DNA of 37,946 bases from Oscillospiraceae bacterium. Lineage in GTDB: Bacteria > Bacillota > Clostridia > Oscillospirales > Oscillospiraceae. Both the position numbers and the translations under genes were made by a program. Below, piece after piece: positions 1-7,470 of the stretch. The stretch is from positions 1-37,946 of the forward strand of contig JAFROD010000026.1 in NCBI GenBank assembly GCA_017429835.1, in the 5' to 3' direction. Numbering within the stretch: the first letter of the stretch is position 1; each line of letters begins with the position of its first letter. The notes beneath the pieces are model-generated. The model searched no databases and was not told where the DNA came from. It saw only the letters and a list, made by a program, of their open reading frames with translations.

Positions 1-34
1 GAGCCCAGCGGAGCGGGTCGCGTGGGGAGAAGGA

Positions 35-109
35 GGAAGGAGGCTGCGGATATGGAGTTTTCGCGGCGCTTACGGAAACCGCGGAAACGGAATGAAGCAG
101 CCTTCTTCC
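35..109. other. Structured non-coding stretch at left edge
   Basis: Positions 35-47 and 97-109 are 13-base arms that pair with only one G-T wobble. Inside them, 57-65 (TTTTCGCGG) can pair with CCGCGGAAA near 78-86. The result is a nested stem-loop of about 75 bases. No credible gene lies in 1-113. The region could be the end of an interspersed repeat or of a structured RNA that continues past the window edge. What it does is unknown. Confidence 0.35.
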
Positions 110-113
110 GACG

Positions 114-134
114 TGGTGCGCCTGACAGGATTTG
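114..134 (-). repeat. 21-bp copy of the tRNA-Leu 3' end
   Basis: These 21 bases are identical, in the same orientation, to 278-298, which is the encoded CCA, the acceptor arm 3' strand and part of the T arm of the tRNA-Leu gene. On the minus strand the order is intact tRNA, about 143 bp, then this 3' fragment. That is the arrangement left when a site-specific element inserts at a tRNA 3' end. No integrase is visible nearby, so it may be a scar or simply a degraded second tRNA. Confidence 0.6.
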
Positions 135-234
135 TTTGCATTTTCTGCCAAGGCAGAAAATTATAGTGGCGCCGGCAGAAATGCCGACGCTGACAGTCCA
201 CCGGACTGTCATATTGATATCTTCAAATCCTGTC
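124..234. repeat. Inverted-repeat cluster, MITE-like
   Basis: An 11-base inverted repeat bounds the block: GACAGGATTTG at 124-134 and CAAATCCTGTC at 224-234. Between the arms are three smaller hairpins: 140-161 (10-bp perfect stem, 2-base loop), CGGCA/TGCCG near 172-186, and 191-211 (9-bp perfect stem, loop ACC). The outer arms derive from the tRNA-Leu T arm sequence. No ORF of note lies inside. It looks like a small palindromic intergenic element; the family was not identified. Confidence 0.5.
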
Positions 235-237
235 TGA

Positions 238-278
238 ATGAAACAGAGGGAGATGCTTTGCATCTCCCTCTGTTTCAT
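238..278 (-). terminator. Probable terminator of tRNA-Leu
   Basis: A perfect 18-bp stem, 238-255 paired with 261-278, closes a loop of CTTTG in which C and G can pair too. It starts right after the tRNA CCA end on the minus strand. The stem's 3' arm ends in CTGTTTCAT, so the U-tract is weak. Termination or 3'-end protection of the tRNA precursor is inferred. Confidence 0.6.
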
Positions 279-360
279 GGTGCGCCTGACAGGATTTGAA
301 CCTGCACGGTTGCCCACTGGAACCTAAATCCAGCGTGTCTGCCAATTCCACCACAGGCGC
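278..360 (-). tRNA. tRNA-Leu (anticodon TAG)
   Basis: On the minus strand the 83-base gene has a 7-bp acceptor stem GCGCCTG/CAGGCGC, discriminator A and an encoded CCA. The anticodon stem CTGGA/TCCAG carries the loop TTTAGGT with anticodon TAG, which reads CTA leucine codons. The T arm has the usual GGTTCAAATCC core, and a class II variable arm lies around GTGGGCAACCGTGC. A consensus promoter lies just upstream and a strong hairpin just downstream, so it is probably transcribed alone. The last 21 bases are repeated at 114-134. Confidence 0.95.
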
Positions 361-372
361 ATTTTCAAACGT

Positions 373-401
373 ATTCTACCATTCCCCTAACCGCCTGTCA
401 A
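373..401 (-). promoter_or_regulatory. Promoter of tRNA-Leu
   Basis: On the minus strand, TTGACA (396-401) is followed after 17 bases by TAGAAT (373-378). The predicted start lies about 5 bases before the mature tRNA 5' end. Confidence 0.85.
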
Positions 402-466
402 GCGACGTTCTCTGCGGGATTCCCGTTTTTCCTATACAAGATTTACATAATCTTTGCAAAAATGCC

Positions 467-495
467 TTGACAAGTGACCAAATGGACATTAAAAT
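467..495 (+). promoter_or_regulatory. Promoter of rny
   Basis: TTGACA (467-472), 17-base spacer, TAAAAT (490-495). It predicts a leader of about 115 bases before the rny start. The leader contains a small GGCGC/GCGCC hairpin near 557-571, and the stretch holds no other feature. Confidence 0.8.
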
Positions 496-617
496 ATCTT
501 TGGATTAGTATGGTCTTTTCGGGCTTTGGGGTAGTCCGGACAGACGTTGCTTTTTCGGGCGCGTATGCGCCGACCGTTTACCCGAATATCTATGAACAGG
601 AGGTGTATTCACGGAAT

Positions 618-2159
618 ATGGAATGGTATATCTGGGCTATTATCGTAGCCGTAGTTGCAGTGCTGTTCTTCTTCATCGGCTTTATCTACCGCAAGAAGGT
701 CGCTGAGCGCGAGATCAAGAGTGCGGAAGCCGAGGCCACGCGCATCATCAACGAAGCCATCAAGGGCGGCGAGAACAAGAAGCGCGAAATGCTGGTGGAA
801 GCCAAGGAAGAGATCCATAAAAACCGTACCGAATACGAAAAAGAAGTCAAAGAACGACGCGCCGACCTGCAAAAGCAGGAGCGCCGTCTGCAGCAGAAGG
901 AAGAGTCCCTCGACAAGAAGCTGGACGCCTTCGAACGCAAGGAGGACGATCTTCACAAGCGTCAGGCCGCTGTCGCCGCCACGCAGGAGGAGGTCAACCT
1001 GATCAAAAAGAGCCAGCTCGAAATGCTGGAAAAAATCTCCGGACTGTCACAGGAGGACGCCAAAAACCAGCTTCTGAAATCTCTCGAAAACGAGTGCCGT
1101 CACGAGGCCGCGCTGAAGATCAAGGAGATCGAGGCGCAGACTAAGGACAACGCCGATCAGCTCGCCCGTGAGATCATCTCGATCGCGATCCAACGCTGCG
1201 CGGCGGATCACGCCGCCGAAGCGACCGTGTCCGTCGTCGCTCTGCCGAACGACGAGATGAAGGGCCGCATCATCGGCCGCGAGGGCCGCAACATCCGCAC
1301 CCTTGAAGCCATCACCGGCGTCGATCTGATCATCGACGACACGCCCGAAACGATCACCGTTTCCTCGTTTGATCCCGTCCGCCGCGAGGTCGCCCGTCTG
1401 GCGCTCGAAAAGCTGATCGCCGACGGCCGAATCCACCCGACCCGCATCGAAGATCTGGTCGAAAAAGCCCGCAAGGAAGTTGACCGCGTGATCAAGCAGG
1501 AGGGCGAACGCGCCACCTTCGAGACCGGCATCAACGGTCTGCACCCGGAGCTGATCAAGCTCCTCGGCCGTCAGAAGTACCGCACCTCTTACGGTCAGAA
1601 CGTACTCAACCACTCCATCGAGGTCGCGCACATCGCGGGTCTGCTCGCGAGCGAGCTCGGCGTGGACGTCACGCTTGCCAAGCGCGCGGGTCTGCTGCAT
1701 GACCTCGGCAAGTCTGTCGACCACGAGATGGAGGGCAGCCACGTCCAACTGGGCGTTGAGCTTGCCAAGAAGTACAACGAATGCCCCGACGTCATCCACG
1801 CCATCGAAGCGCATCACAACGACGTCGAGCCGCATACCGTCATCGCCTGCCTCGTGCAGGCGGCAGACGCCATCTCCGCCGCCCGCCCCGGCGCGCGCCG
1901 TGAGAACGTGGAGAATTATATCCGCCGTCTGGAAAAGCTCGAGGAGCTGACCGGCTCTTACCCCGGAGTCGAGAAGTCCTACGCCATCCAGGCAGGCCGC
2001 GAGGTTCGTATCATGGTCAAGCCCGAGGAGGTCTCCGAGGACAATATGGTGCTGCTCGCCCGCGAGTTGGCGCACAAGATCGAAGCCGAGCTGGAATACC
2101 CCGGTCAGATCAAGGTCAACGTCATCCGCGAGACCAAGGCGACCGAATACGCGAAGTAA
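618..2159 (+). CDS. rny: Ribonuclease Y
   Basis: RNase Y is the membrane-anchored endoribonuclease that starts bulk mRNA decay in many Firmicutes. The 513-residue product has an N-terminal membrane helix ([17 protein letters not shown]), then a charged coiled coil over about 150 residues, a KH domain ([16 protein letters not shown]) and an HD domain (GLLHDLGK, with metal-binding HD). Length and order match the family's usual size of about 515 residues. The frame is open upstream to 474, but ATG 618 follows AGGAGGTG at 598-605 and puts the membrane helix at the N-terminus, so the 48 extra upstream codons are rejected. The gene stands alone between its own promoter and a strong terminator. Confidence 0.96.
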   Translation: MEWYIWAIIVAVVAVLFFFIGFIYRKKVAEREIKSAEAEATRIINEAIKGGENKKREMLVEAKEEIHKNRTEYEKEVKERRADLQKQERRLQQKEESLDKKLDAFERKEDDLHKRQAAVAATQEEVNLIKKSQLEMLEKISGLSQEDAKNQLLKSLENECRHEAALKIKEIEAQTKDNADQLAREIISIAIQRCAADHAAEATVSVVALPNDEMKGRIIGREGRNIRTLEAITGVDLIIDDTPETITVSSFDPVRREVARLALEKLIADGRIHPTRIEDLVEKARKEVDRVIKQEGERATFETGINGLHPELIKLLGRQKYRTSYGQNVLNHSIEVAHIAGLLASELGVDVTLAKRAGLLHDLGKSVDHEMEGSHVQLGVELAKKYNECPDVIHAIEAHHNDVEPHTVIACLVQAADAISAARPGARRENVENYIRRLEKLEELTGSYPGVEKSYAIQAGREVRIMVKPEEVSEDNMVLLARELAHKIEAELEYPGQIKVNVIRETKATEYAK

Positions 2160-2171
2160 AAAGCAGATTGA

Positions 2172-2203
2172 AAAGGCTCTGCCCGCCGGGCAGAGCCTTT
2201 TTC
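2172..2203 (+). terminator. Terminator of rny
   Basis: A 13-bp perfect stem (2172-2184 with 2188-2200), loop GCC, followed by a T run. The A run on the other side lets it also serve the convergent CAP/SLH gene ending at 2224. Confidence 0.9.
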
Positions 2204-2223
2204 TTTGCTTTCGGCTGTTTCGC

Positions 2224-4626
2224 TTATCCCGCAAAGGCGCGGTAGAGGAAGGTCACGATCTGACCTCTCGTGCAGGTGTTGTCGGGGCTGAACGTCGTCG
2301 CAGAAGTGCCTGCGGTAATGTTCTTTTCCACGGCCCACAGGACCGCGTCATAGTAGTAGCCGCCCGTCACATCCCTGAACGGATTCGCGCTCGAGGACGG
2401 CTTCGGCTGTCCTTCAGTGCGCCACAGGAAGGTCACGACCTGCGCTCTGGTGCAGCCCGCGTTCGGGCTGAACGTCGTCGCCGAGGTGCCTGCGGTGATG
2501 TTGTTCTCGACCGCCCACAGGACCGCCTTATAATAGTATTCGCCTGCCTTGACGTCCGTGAACGGGTTGTTGTCCGACTTCGGTTCCGGGCAGCCCTTCG
2601 CTCTCCAGAGGAAGGTCACGACCTGCGCTCTCGTGCAGGTGGCGTCCGGGCTGAACGTCGTCGCGCTCGTGCCGGCGGTGACCTGCGGATCGGCGTTGAC
2701 CGCCCACAGCACCGCGTCGTAATAGAACGCGCCTTCCTTGACGTCAATGAACGGATTGGTCTTTCCACCCGTGGCGGGAATCTTCTCCGTCTTCGTCGCG
2801 CCGCAGCGCGAGCAGGTAAAGGTCTTCACGCCGTCGGTCGTTTCCGTCGCGGGCTTGGTGACCTTGCCCTCGTCCCAATCGTGACCCAGCGCGGCTACCG
2901 TCTCCTGCGCGACCTTGTAATCGCAGCGGGAGCAGTGCGCTCCTTCGGTCAGTCCAGCCTCGGTGCAGGTCGCAGCCTTCGCCGGATCGGTGATCAGATC
3001 GTGACCCAGCGCGGGGAGGATTGTCTCAGAGAGGATCGCGCCGCAGTCGTCGCAGATCGTCCTGTCATAGCCGTCCTCGGTGCAGGTCGCGTCCCTGTGA
3101 TCGGGATAGGCGTGCTCGTGCTCGCAGGGCGTTTCGCCGGTCGCGGGAATGATCTCGGTCTTTGTCGCGCCGCAGACGGTGCAGGTATATGTCTTCACGC
3201 CGTCTTCCGTCTCGGTCGCGGGTTTGGTGATCTCGCCGTCGTTCCAGGAATGATCAGTTGCGGGAACAACCTCCTGTTCGACCTTGTAATCGCAGCGCGT
3301 ACAGTGCTCTCCTTCGGACAGACCGGGCTCGGTGCAGGTCGCCGCGACAGCTGCGTCGACAACGATGTCGTGCCCCAGCGCGGGAATATCCCCTGCCGTC
3401 CGTTTCTGCTCCGAAAAGGCCGGATTTGTAAAGACGGCAGTATAGGTCGTCTCGCCGTTGGCGGTACAGGTCGCCTGCCTTGTGACCGTGCCGGCAGTGC
3501 TCACCGTCTCCTGCAGTATTTCGCTGCAGTGCGAGCAAGTTGCGCTCGCAGTCACTTTACACAGATCCTCCGACCATTCATATTGAACGTTCTGCCATTG
3601 ATGCTCCGACGCGGTACCTGTAACATGTACCGTAACCGTCAGCGTTGTTCCGCCGTCGGGCGACAGTGCGGTCATCGTTGTCGTCCCGCCCGTTTTCCCG
3701 GTAAGGATACCGTCTTTGTATGTGACGATCGCGGGGTCTTTGGGCTGCCAGTCAAGCTTCAGCATGCTCGAACGCAGCCATCCCTGCGCTGAGTCCCATC
3801 CGACGATGCTCAGCTGATACTTGACGCGGAGCAGATCAAGAATATCGGTCGGTTCATTGGCATTGATGTTCAACTCCGTTTTGGTGAGCGCCCACTGATC
3901 CGCGTATTCGTTTTTGACCAGTACGTTTCTGGTTTCGTTCCCGTCCGAAGCGGCTGTCTTCGTTGTGTTTTGAACGGGCGCGGCGAAATTCTGCACCCAG
4001 TAGTAACACCCTTCGTAATAGACGCACGCGCAGCCAACCGCGGTGAATTTGCTGCTCAGCATATTGCGGCGGTGTCCCTGCCCGCTGTAATCCTCATCTT
4101 CCTCCGCCCAGCCTACAAACACGTCTTCCGCGCTCGTATAGCCTGCCGCAATGTTCTCGCCCAGTGTATACCACGAGTATCCGTAATCGTCATACGTCTG
4201 CCAGCACATGTTTCCATCGGGTCGGGAGTGATCATAATAGACGGCGATCTCCGCTGCTCTCTGCATGGCGACCTTCTCCAGATCGTAGTCATACTGAAGT
4301 TCGGACAGGCCGCTGACGTAGATCTTTTCCGTATTGCTGCTGTTCCAGTACCAGGCGTTTCCGCCGGTGCGAAGCTCGTTGATCATATTCAGCTCCGACC
4401 TGGCCTCTGTTTGGCAGAACCGGACTTCTACAGGCAGCGAGAAGACGCCGCTGCCGGCAGCGGACGGAAGCTGCTGCGTGCCGCGGATCGCGGCGGCTTC
4501 TCCGATGAACTGCACGTTCGGCTCTGCCGCGTGCACGCACGTCGGAATGCCGCCGGCGGCAAGCAGGATTACCAGAAACAGCGCGAGCAGTCTGCGCAAA
4601 GGCAGGCGAATGGTGATGCTTTTCAT
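2224..4626 (-). CDS. Secreted CAP-domain protein with SLH anchors
   Basis: An 800-residue exported surface protein. It has a signal peptide (residues about 1-33, ending TCVHA), then a CAP/SCP domain (about 75-220) with family-like HSRPDG, GENIAAGY and GHRRNML segments. A bacterial Ig-like stretch follows (about 265-340), then about 270 residues of repeats with paired CxxC motifs (CSHC, CTRC, CTVC, CDDC, CSRC), and finally three SLH domains (about 624-800) that typically bind secondary cell-wall polymer. The CxxC block is an internal duplication visible in DNA: 2761-2990 resembles 3130-3370. The start is ATG 4626 with GAAAGGA upstream. CAP proteins in bacteria have no settled activity; the CxxC pairs may bind zinc or form disulfides. 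Confidence 0.9.
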   Translation of the reverse strand: MKSITIRLPLRRLLALFLVILLAAGGIPTCVHAAEPNVQFIGEAAAIRGTQQLPSAAGSGVFSLPVEVRFCQTEARSELNMINELRTGGNAWYWNSSNTEKIYVSGLSELQYDYDLEKVAMQRAAEIAVYYDHSRPDGNMCWQTYDDYGYSWYTLGENIAAGYTSAEDVFVGWAEEDEDYSGQGHRRNMLSSKFTAVGCACVYYEGCYYWVQNFAAPVQNTTKTAASDGNETRNVLVKNEYADQWALTKTELNINANEPTDILDLLRVKYQLSIVGWDSAQGWLRSSMLKLDWQPKDPAIVTYKDGILTGKTGGTTTMTALSPDGGTTLTVTVHVTGTASEHQWQNVQYEWSEDLCKVTASATCSHCSEILQETVSTAGTVTRQATCTANGETTYTAVFTNPAFSEQKRTAGDIPALGHDIVVDAAVAATCTEPGLSEGEHCTRCDYKVEQEVVPATDHSWNDGEITKPATETEDGVKTYTCTVCGATKTEIIPATGETPCEHEHAYPDHRDATCTEDGYDRTICDDCGAILSETILPALGHDLITDPAKAATCTEAGLTEGAHCSRCDYKVAQETVAALGHDWDEGKVTKPATETTDGVKTFTCSRCGATKTEKIPATGGKTNPFIDVKEGAFYYDAVLWAVNADPQVTAGTSATTFSPDATCTRAQVVTFLWRAKGCPEPKSDNNPFTDVKAGEYYYKAVLWAVENNITAGTSATTFSPNAGCTRAQVVTFLWRTEGQPKPSSSANPFRDVTGGYYYDAVLWAVEKNITAGTSATTFSPDNTCTRGQIVTFLYRAFAG

Positions 4627-4730
4627 TCTTCAGATATTCCTTTCATTCGAATTCATTGATCGCTCGGTGGGAGTCCGCCGCTTTTCGTCATGATTCCAAA
4701 CCGGATGGTTCGAAGTGATATGCCAAATAC

Positions 4731-4759
4731 AGTGTAGCATACCGAGCAGAAGAATTCAA
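4731..4759 (-). promoter_or_regulatory. Promoter of CAP/SLH gene
   Basis: Minus-strand TTGAAT (4754-4759), 17 bases, TACACT (4731-4736). The -35 box abuts the terminator palindrome of the upstream gene, so the two signals are packed together. Confidence 0.5.
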
Positions 4760-4786
4760 CAGGCTGCACGATATCGTGCAGCCTGT
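4759..4786 (-). terminator. Terminator of the ABC/kinase operon
   Basis: A perfect 28-base palindrome (14 bp per arm) directly after the kinase stop codon. On the minus strand it is followed by TGAATTCTTC, a weak U-tract. Confidence 0.65.
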
Positions 4787-4791
4787 CGGTT

Positions 4792-5223
4792 TTATCGACG
4801 CAGGATTCTCTCGCAGACCTCTGCGGCGGTCGGCTGACCGCTGTGAACGTGCAGGTCGTGCGGCTCGGCGTCGAAACAGCCGTGTTTCCGCTCGAGCATC
4901 GTCGCCACCGGCGGCGGCAGAACGCCGTGCATCCGCGCAGCGAAGCGCGCCTGGATCACGTCCAGCTCCTCTGTCACCAGAATGCGGTACGCGCCGGTCG
5001 GGAGCAGCTTCAGAAGCTCCAGCTCCGTGAGGACGTAGATGATATTTTCGCCGCTGACCGCCCCGGTCAGCTTCTTCATAAATAGCCGCTGTGCCATCGC
5101 CTCGTTGCCGTGCAGACGGAGATAGTCCTTGCCGGTAAAGATCTCCGCGTTCAGCTTTTCTTTCAAGGCGTCCGCGAGGGTGCTTTTGCCCGTGCAGCTT
5201 TCGCCGAAAATCGCAATTAACAT
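4792..5223 (-). CDS. Small P-loop kinase-like ATPase
   Basis: A 143-residue protein starting MLIAIFGESCTGKS, which contains a Walker A motif (G-x4-GKS, residues 7-14). The small one-domain size resembles adenylate/shikimate/APS-kinase-like P-loop proteins, but no substrate-specific motif was recognised. An open frame extends to 5577, but that part overlaps the permease gene and has shadow-type composition. ATG 5223 has GAGGGA upstream and puts the P-loop at the N-terminus. It is the last gene of the AbrB-ABC operon, 11 bases after the permease. The ligand phosphorylated or hydrolysed is unknown. Confidence 0.75.
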   Translation of the reverse strand: MLIAIFGESCTGKSTLADALKEKLNAEIFTGKDYLRLHGNEAMAQRLFMKKLTGAVSGENIIYVLTELELLKLLPTGAYRILVTEELDVIQARFAARMHGVLPPPVATMLERKHGCFDAEPHDLHVHSGQPTAAEVCERILRR

Positions 5224-5234
5224 ACCGCTCCCTC

Positions 5235-5981
5235 TTATTTCAGCTTCTTTTTGTGCGTGAAGATCACGATGGCGAGCGCCATCAGTCCGACCGCCCACGC
5301 GCAGACGACCCAAAGCGTTCCGGTAACGTCGGAGAATCTTCCGTCGACGGCAGCGCGCGCGGCGTCCACCGCGTTGGCGAAGGGCAGGACGTAGGCGAAT
5401 TTGCGGAAGCCTGCGCCGAGCAGGTCGAGCGAGAACCAGCAGCCGGAGAGCCACGCGGTCACGTTCGTCAGCAGCGCGCCGCAGAGCCCGCCGACCGCCT
5501 TCTCGTTCAGCAGGGTGCCGCAGATCAGACCGATCGCGATATTGACGACCATGATCGGCAGGCAGACGGCGATACACGCGAGAAGATTGACGCTGAACGG
5601 CAGACCGAGTCCGATTGCAACGGCAAAGCAGACAGCAAGCTGCACCACGCCCATCGGCAGGAGCGGCAGCGCATAGCCGAGAATGAAGTTGCCGCCCGTC
5701 ATCGGCGAGGTGTAGAGCCGGAGCATGAAGGAGCTGCTGCGATCCTTGGAGATCAGCAGGGCGGCAAACAGGGCGATGAAGCTCAGCCCGAACACGCCGA
5801 TGCCCGGCGCGAGCAGGCGGATCTCAAACATGTTCTCCTGTGCTTCCTTCGGAATGTTGCTGTTAATGATCGTCAGCAGGATCAGCAGCGTGATCGGCAG
5901 CACGATGCCGAAACCTGCGCTGATCGGATCGCGCACGATCTCTTTGAGATTGCGTTTCGCAAAGCAAAGCGTCCGTTTCAC
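5235..5981 (-). CDS. ABC-2 type transporter permease
   Basis: A 248-residue integral membrane protein with about six hydrophobic segments. The first is around residues 22-42, and there is a long extracytoplasmic gap before the second (about 60-80). The fold matches ABC-2 permeases that export drugs, lipids or peptides with a separate ATPase. Its start overlaps the ATPase stop by 4 bases (ATGA), indicating translational coupling. The substrate cannot be read from the sequence. The C-terminus is a basic tail (HKKKLK). Confidence 0.88.
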   Translation of the reverse strand: MKRTLCFAKRNLKEIVRDPISAGFGIVLPITLLILLTIINSNIPKEAQENMFEIRLLAPGIGVFGLSFIALFAALLISKDRSSSFMLRLYTSPMTGGNFILGYALPLLPMGVVQLAVCFAVAIGLGLPFSVNLLACIAVCLPIMVVNIAIGLICGTLLNEKAVGGLCGALLTNVTAWLSGCWFSLDLLGAGFRKFAYVLPFANAVDAARAAVDGRFSDVTGTLWVVCAWAVGLMALAIVIFTHKKKLK

Positions 5982-6694
5982 AGCGTCTCACCTCCCGCCA
6001 GCTGGATAAAGGCGTCCTCAAAATTCTCCGTGCCCGCCGCGTCAAGAAGCTCCTGCGGCGTTCCGGTGATCTTCAGTTTTCCGTCGTTCATCACGCCGAC
6101 GCGGTCGGAAAGCGCCTCCGCCTCCTCAAGATAATGCGTCGTCAAGATGACTGTGACCCTACCCTTGAGGTCTTCGATGACCTTCCACAGCTCGCGCCGC
6201 GCGAGCACGTCCAGCCCGAGCGTCGGCTCGTCGAGGAAAAGGAGCTTCGGGTCGGAGACCAGCGCCATGGCGATGGACAGTCTGCGCTGCCAGCCGCCGG
6301 ACAGCTTTTTCGCCTTGAACTTTTCCGCTTTTTTCAGCCCCAGCTCGTCGAGCATTTTCTGCACTCTGCCAGGATCGCTGCCGTAGATGCCGGCGATCAG
6401 CTCGAGGTTTTCCTGCACGGTCAGATTCGGCGCGACCGCCGTCTCCTGCGGAGAGACCGCAACGTGGGGTTTGATCGCGCTCAGCTCGGTGCGCAGGTCG
6501 TGCCCGAGCACCCGCGCCGCACCGTCCGTCGGCTCTAAAAGACCGGACAGCATTTTGATCGTCGTGGTCTTGCCCGCGCCGTTGACGCCCAGCAGAGAGA
6601 ACAATTCACCCTCGCGCACGGTCAGATCGAGTGCGTCTACCGCCGTCACCGTGCCGAAGCATTTGGTCAGTTTTTTCGTTTCAATTGCGTTCAT
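5978..6694 (-). CDS. ABC transporter ATP-binding protein
   Basis: A 238-residue nucleotide-binding subunit that powers the permease encoded next. Seen motifs: Walker A GVNGAGKTT (36-44), Q-loop around SPQE (81-84), signature LSGGW (131-135), Walker B LLFLDEP (151-157), D-loop GLD and H-loop TTHYLEEAE. The signature has W where Q is usual (LSGGQ), as in several drug-exporter relatives. The start overlaps the upstream AbrB-like gene by 4 bases. It belongs to the multidrug/CcmA-like ABC-2 group; cargo unknown. Confidence 0.95.
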   Translation of the reverse strand: MNAIETKKLTKCFGTVTAVDALDLTVREGELFSLLGVNGAGKTTTIKMLSGLLEPTDGAARVLGHDLRTELSAIKPHVAVSPQETAVAPNLTVQENLELIAGIYGSDPGRVQKMLDELGLKKAEKFKAKKLSGGWQRRLSIAMALVSDPKLLFLDEPTLGLDVLARRELWKVIEDLKGRVTVILTTHYLEEAEALSDRVGVMNDGKLKITGTPQELLDAAGTENFEDAFIQLAGGETL

Positions 6695-6888
6695 GCGTTG
6701 CCTCCTATTGAGAAGTTAGCTGCAAATTTGTCGAACATCTCCCGCGCTTTGTTTTGCTCGGGAAGGGCAATGCCCTCCGTCTTGTCCGCAAGCAGCAGAA
6801 GCGTATCGCCGGGTCGGATGCCGAACATCTCGCGCACCTCTGCCGGAATTACGATCTGCCCCTTCGGCCCGACCTTGACCGGCGCCAT
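6691..6888 (-). CDS. AbrB/MazE-type DNA-binding regulator
   Basis: A 65-residue protein with the swapped-hairpin fold signature VKVGPKGQIVIPAEVR followed by GIRPGDTLLLL, typical of SpoVT-AbrB domains that bind DNA as dimers. Two starts are possible. ATG 6888 has GGAGGGG six bases upstream and begins MAPVKVGPK, as family members do. ATG 6921 would add 11 residues and has AAAGGG upstream. I prefer 6888. It heads the operon with the ABC transporter and sits under a near-consensus promoter with tandem 9-bp repeats, so autoregulation is likely (inference). Confidence 0.9.
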   Translation of the reverse strand: MAPVKVGPKGQIVIPAEVREMFGIRPGDTLLLLADKTEGIALPEQNKAREMFDKFAANFSIGGNA

Positions 6889-6936
6889 GAGTTTCCCCTC
6901 CGGGAACACCTGATTCCCCATCTCATCACCCTTTGC

Positions 6937-6954
6937 GTATAACTTGTATAACTA
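6937..6954 (-). promoter_or_regulatory. Tandem 9-bp repeat, candidate operator
   Basis: GTATAACTT (6937-6945) and GTATAACTA (6946-6954) lie head to tail between the -10 box and the AbrB-like gene, at about the transcription start. The 9-bp period, near one helical turn, suits a regulator bound on one DNA face. The likely binder is the AbrB-like product. Confidence 0.5.
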
Positions 6955-6982
6955 ATTATACCACAAAGGAAAGAAATGTCAA
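6955..6982 (-). promoter_or_regulatory. Promoter of the AbrB-ABC operon
   Basis: Minus-strand TTGACA (6977-6982), 16 bases, TATAAT (6955-6960): a full consensus match, the strongest in the window. Such a strong promoter over an AbrB gene suggests it is normally repressed. Confidence 0.88.
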
Positions 6983-7032
6983 GTCATGCTTACTGCAAGC
7001 ACGCAAACGTTCTTGTCCCCTCCCCGTCGCGT

Positions 7033-7060
7033 AAAAAACTGGGCGCCCGTCGGGCGCCCG
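7033..7060 (-). terminator. Terminator of the two-component operon
   Basis: GGGCGCCC arms separated by GAC, then AG and six T residues on the minus strand. It closes the operon that ends at 7066. Confidence 0.85.
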
Positions 7061-7065
7061 TTCCG

Positions 7066-7434
7066 CTACGTTCCGTTCTCTTCCGCAGGCAGGAGAGCAA
7101 AGACGTATCTCATTCCGTCAGACAAATCCGTTACGAGTATGCAGTCTTTCTTCATTCCTTTGCAATCTCCGTGAAATACGACGTCCAGATCGGTCGATTT
7201 TCTCAAAAGGTCAAAGGTGTGGTTGTCCTGATAGAAGCGCCACTCCACCTCGATCTGTTCATCGTCGATCACCCAGGTCGAGGGGATCCCCTCCTCCCGG
7301 CTGAGGGTCATATCCAGTTCCTCATTGTACCAAACGCCGTGCTCCGGCACGTCCGTTTTCCAGGAAAACAGGCAAGCAGCAGCGGTGAAAGCAATACTCA
7401 GCAGGAGCAAAATGCAGGCCGTGCGCTTTATCAT
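7066..7434 (-). CDS. Putative lipoprotein
   Basis: A 122-residue protein not assigned to a known family. A type II signal peptide is visible: MIKRT, a hydrophobic run, then the lipobox-like FTAAAC with the candidate lipidated Cys at 21. The rest looks like a small beta-rich domain (GVWYNEELDMTLSREEG, and a later VEWRFYQDN segment), expected outside the membrane. It is last in the operon with the response regulator, kinase and PDZ protein, 36 bases after the related lipoprotein gene. The leader GGAGGAAACGACG before the ATG is identical to that of the next gene, which suggests gene duplication. Confidence 0.75.
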   Translation of the reverse strand: MIKRTACILLLLSIAFTAAACLFSWKTDVPEHGVWYNEELDMTLSREEGIPSTWVIDDEQIEVEWRFYQDNHTFDLLRKSTDLDVVFHGDCKGMKKDCILVTDLSDGMRYVFALLPAEENGT

Positions 7435-7470
7435 CGTCGTTTCCTCCCGGTCGTTCAGTCAGAACGAATG

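Noticed and set aside
22..237. Open frame on the plus strand over the left edge
   Set aside because: It crosses several inverted repeats and the tRNA-derived repeat, has no ribosome site and no family-like composition.
474..617. Upstream part of the rny frame as coding
   Set aside because: ATG 618 has a strong ribosome site at 598-605 and gives the normal RNase Y N-terminus; the extra 48 codons would precede the membrane helix.
1047..2234. Long minus-strand frame opposite rny
   Set aside because: It mirrors the rny coding frame, is rich in L, D, V and R, and has no ribosome site. A shadow of the GC-rich codon pattern.
5224..5577. N-terminal extension of the kinase frame
   Set aside because: It overlaps the permease gene and reads as Arg/Ala-rich shadow sequence. 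ATG 5223 with GAGGGA gives a P-loop at the normal place.
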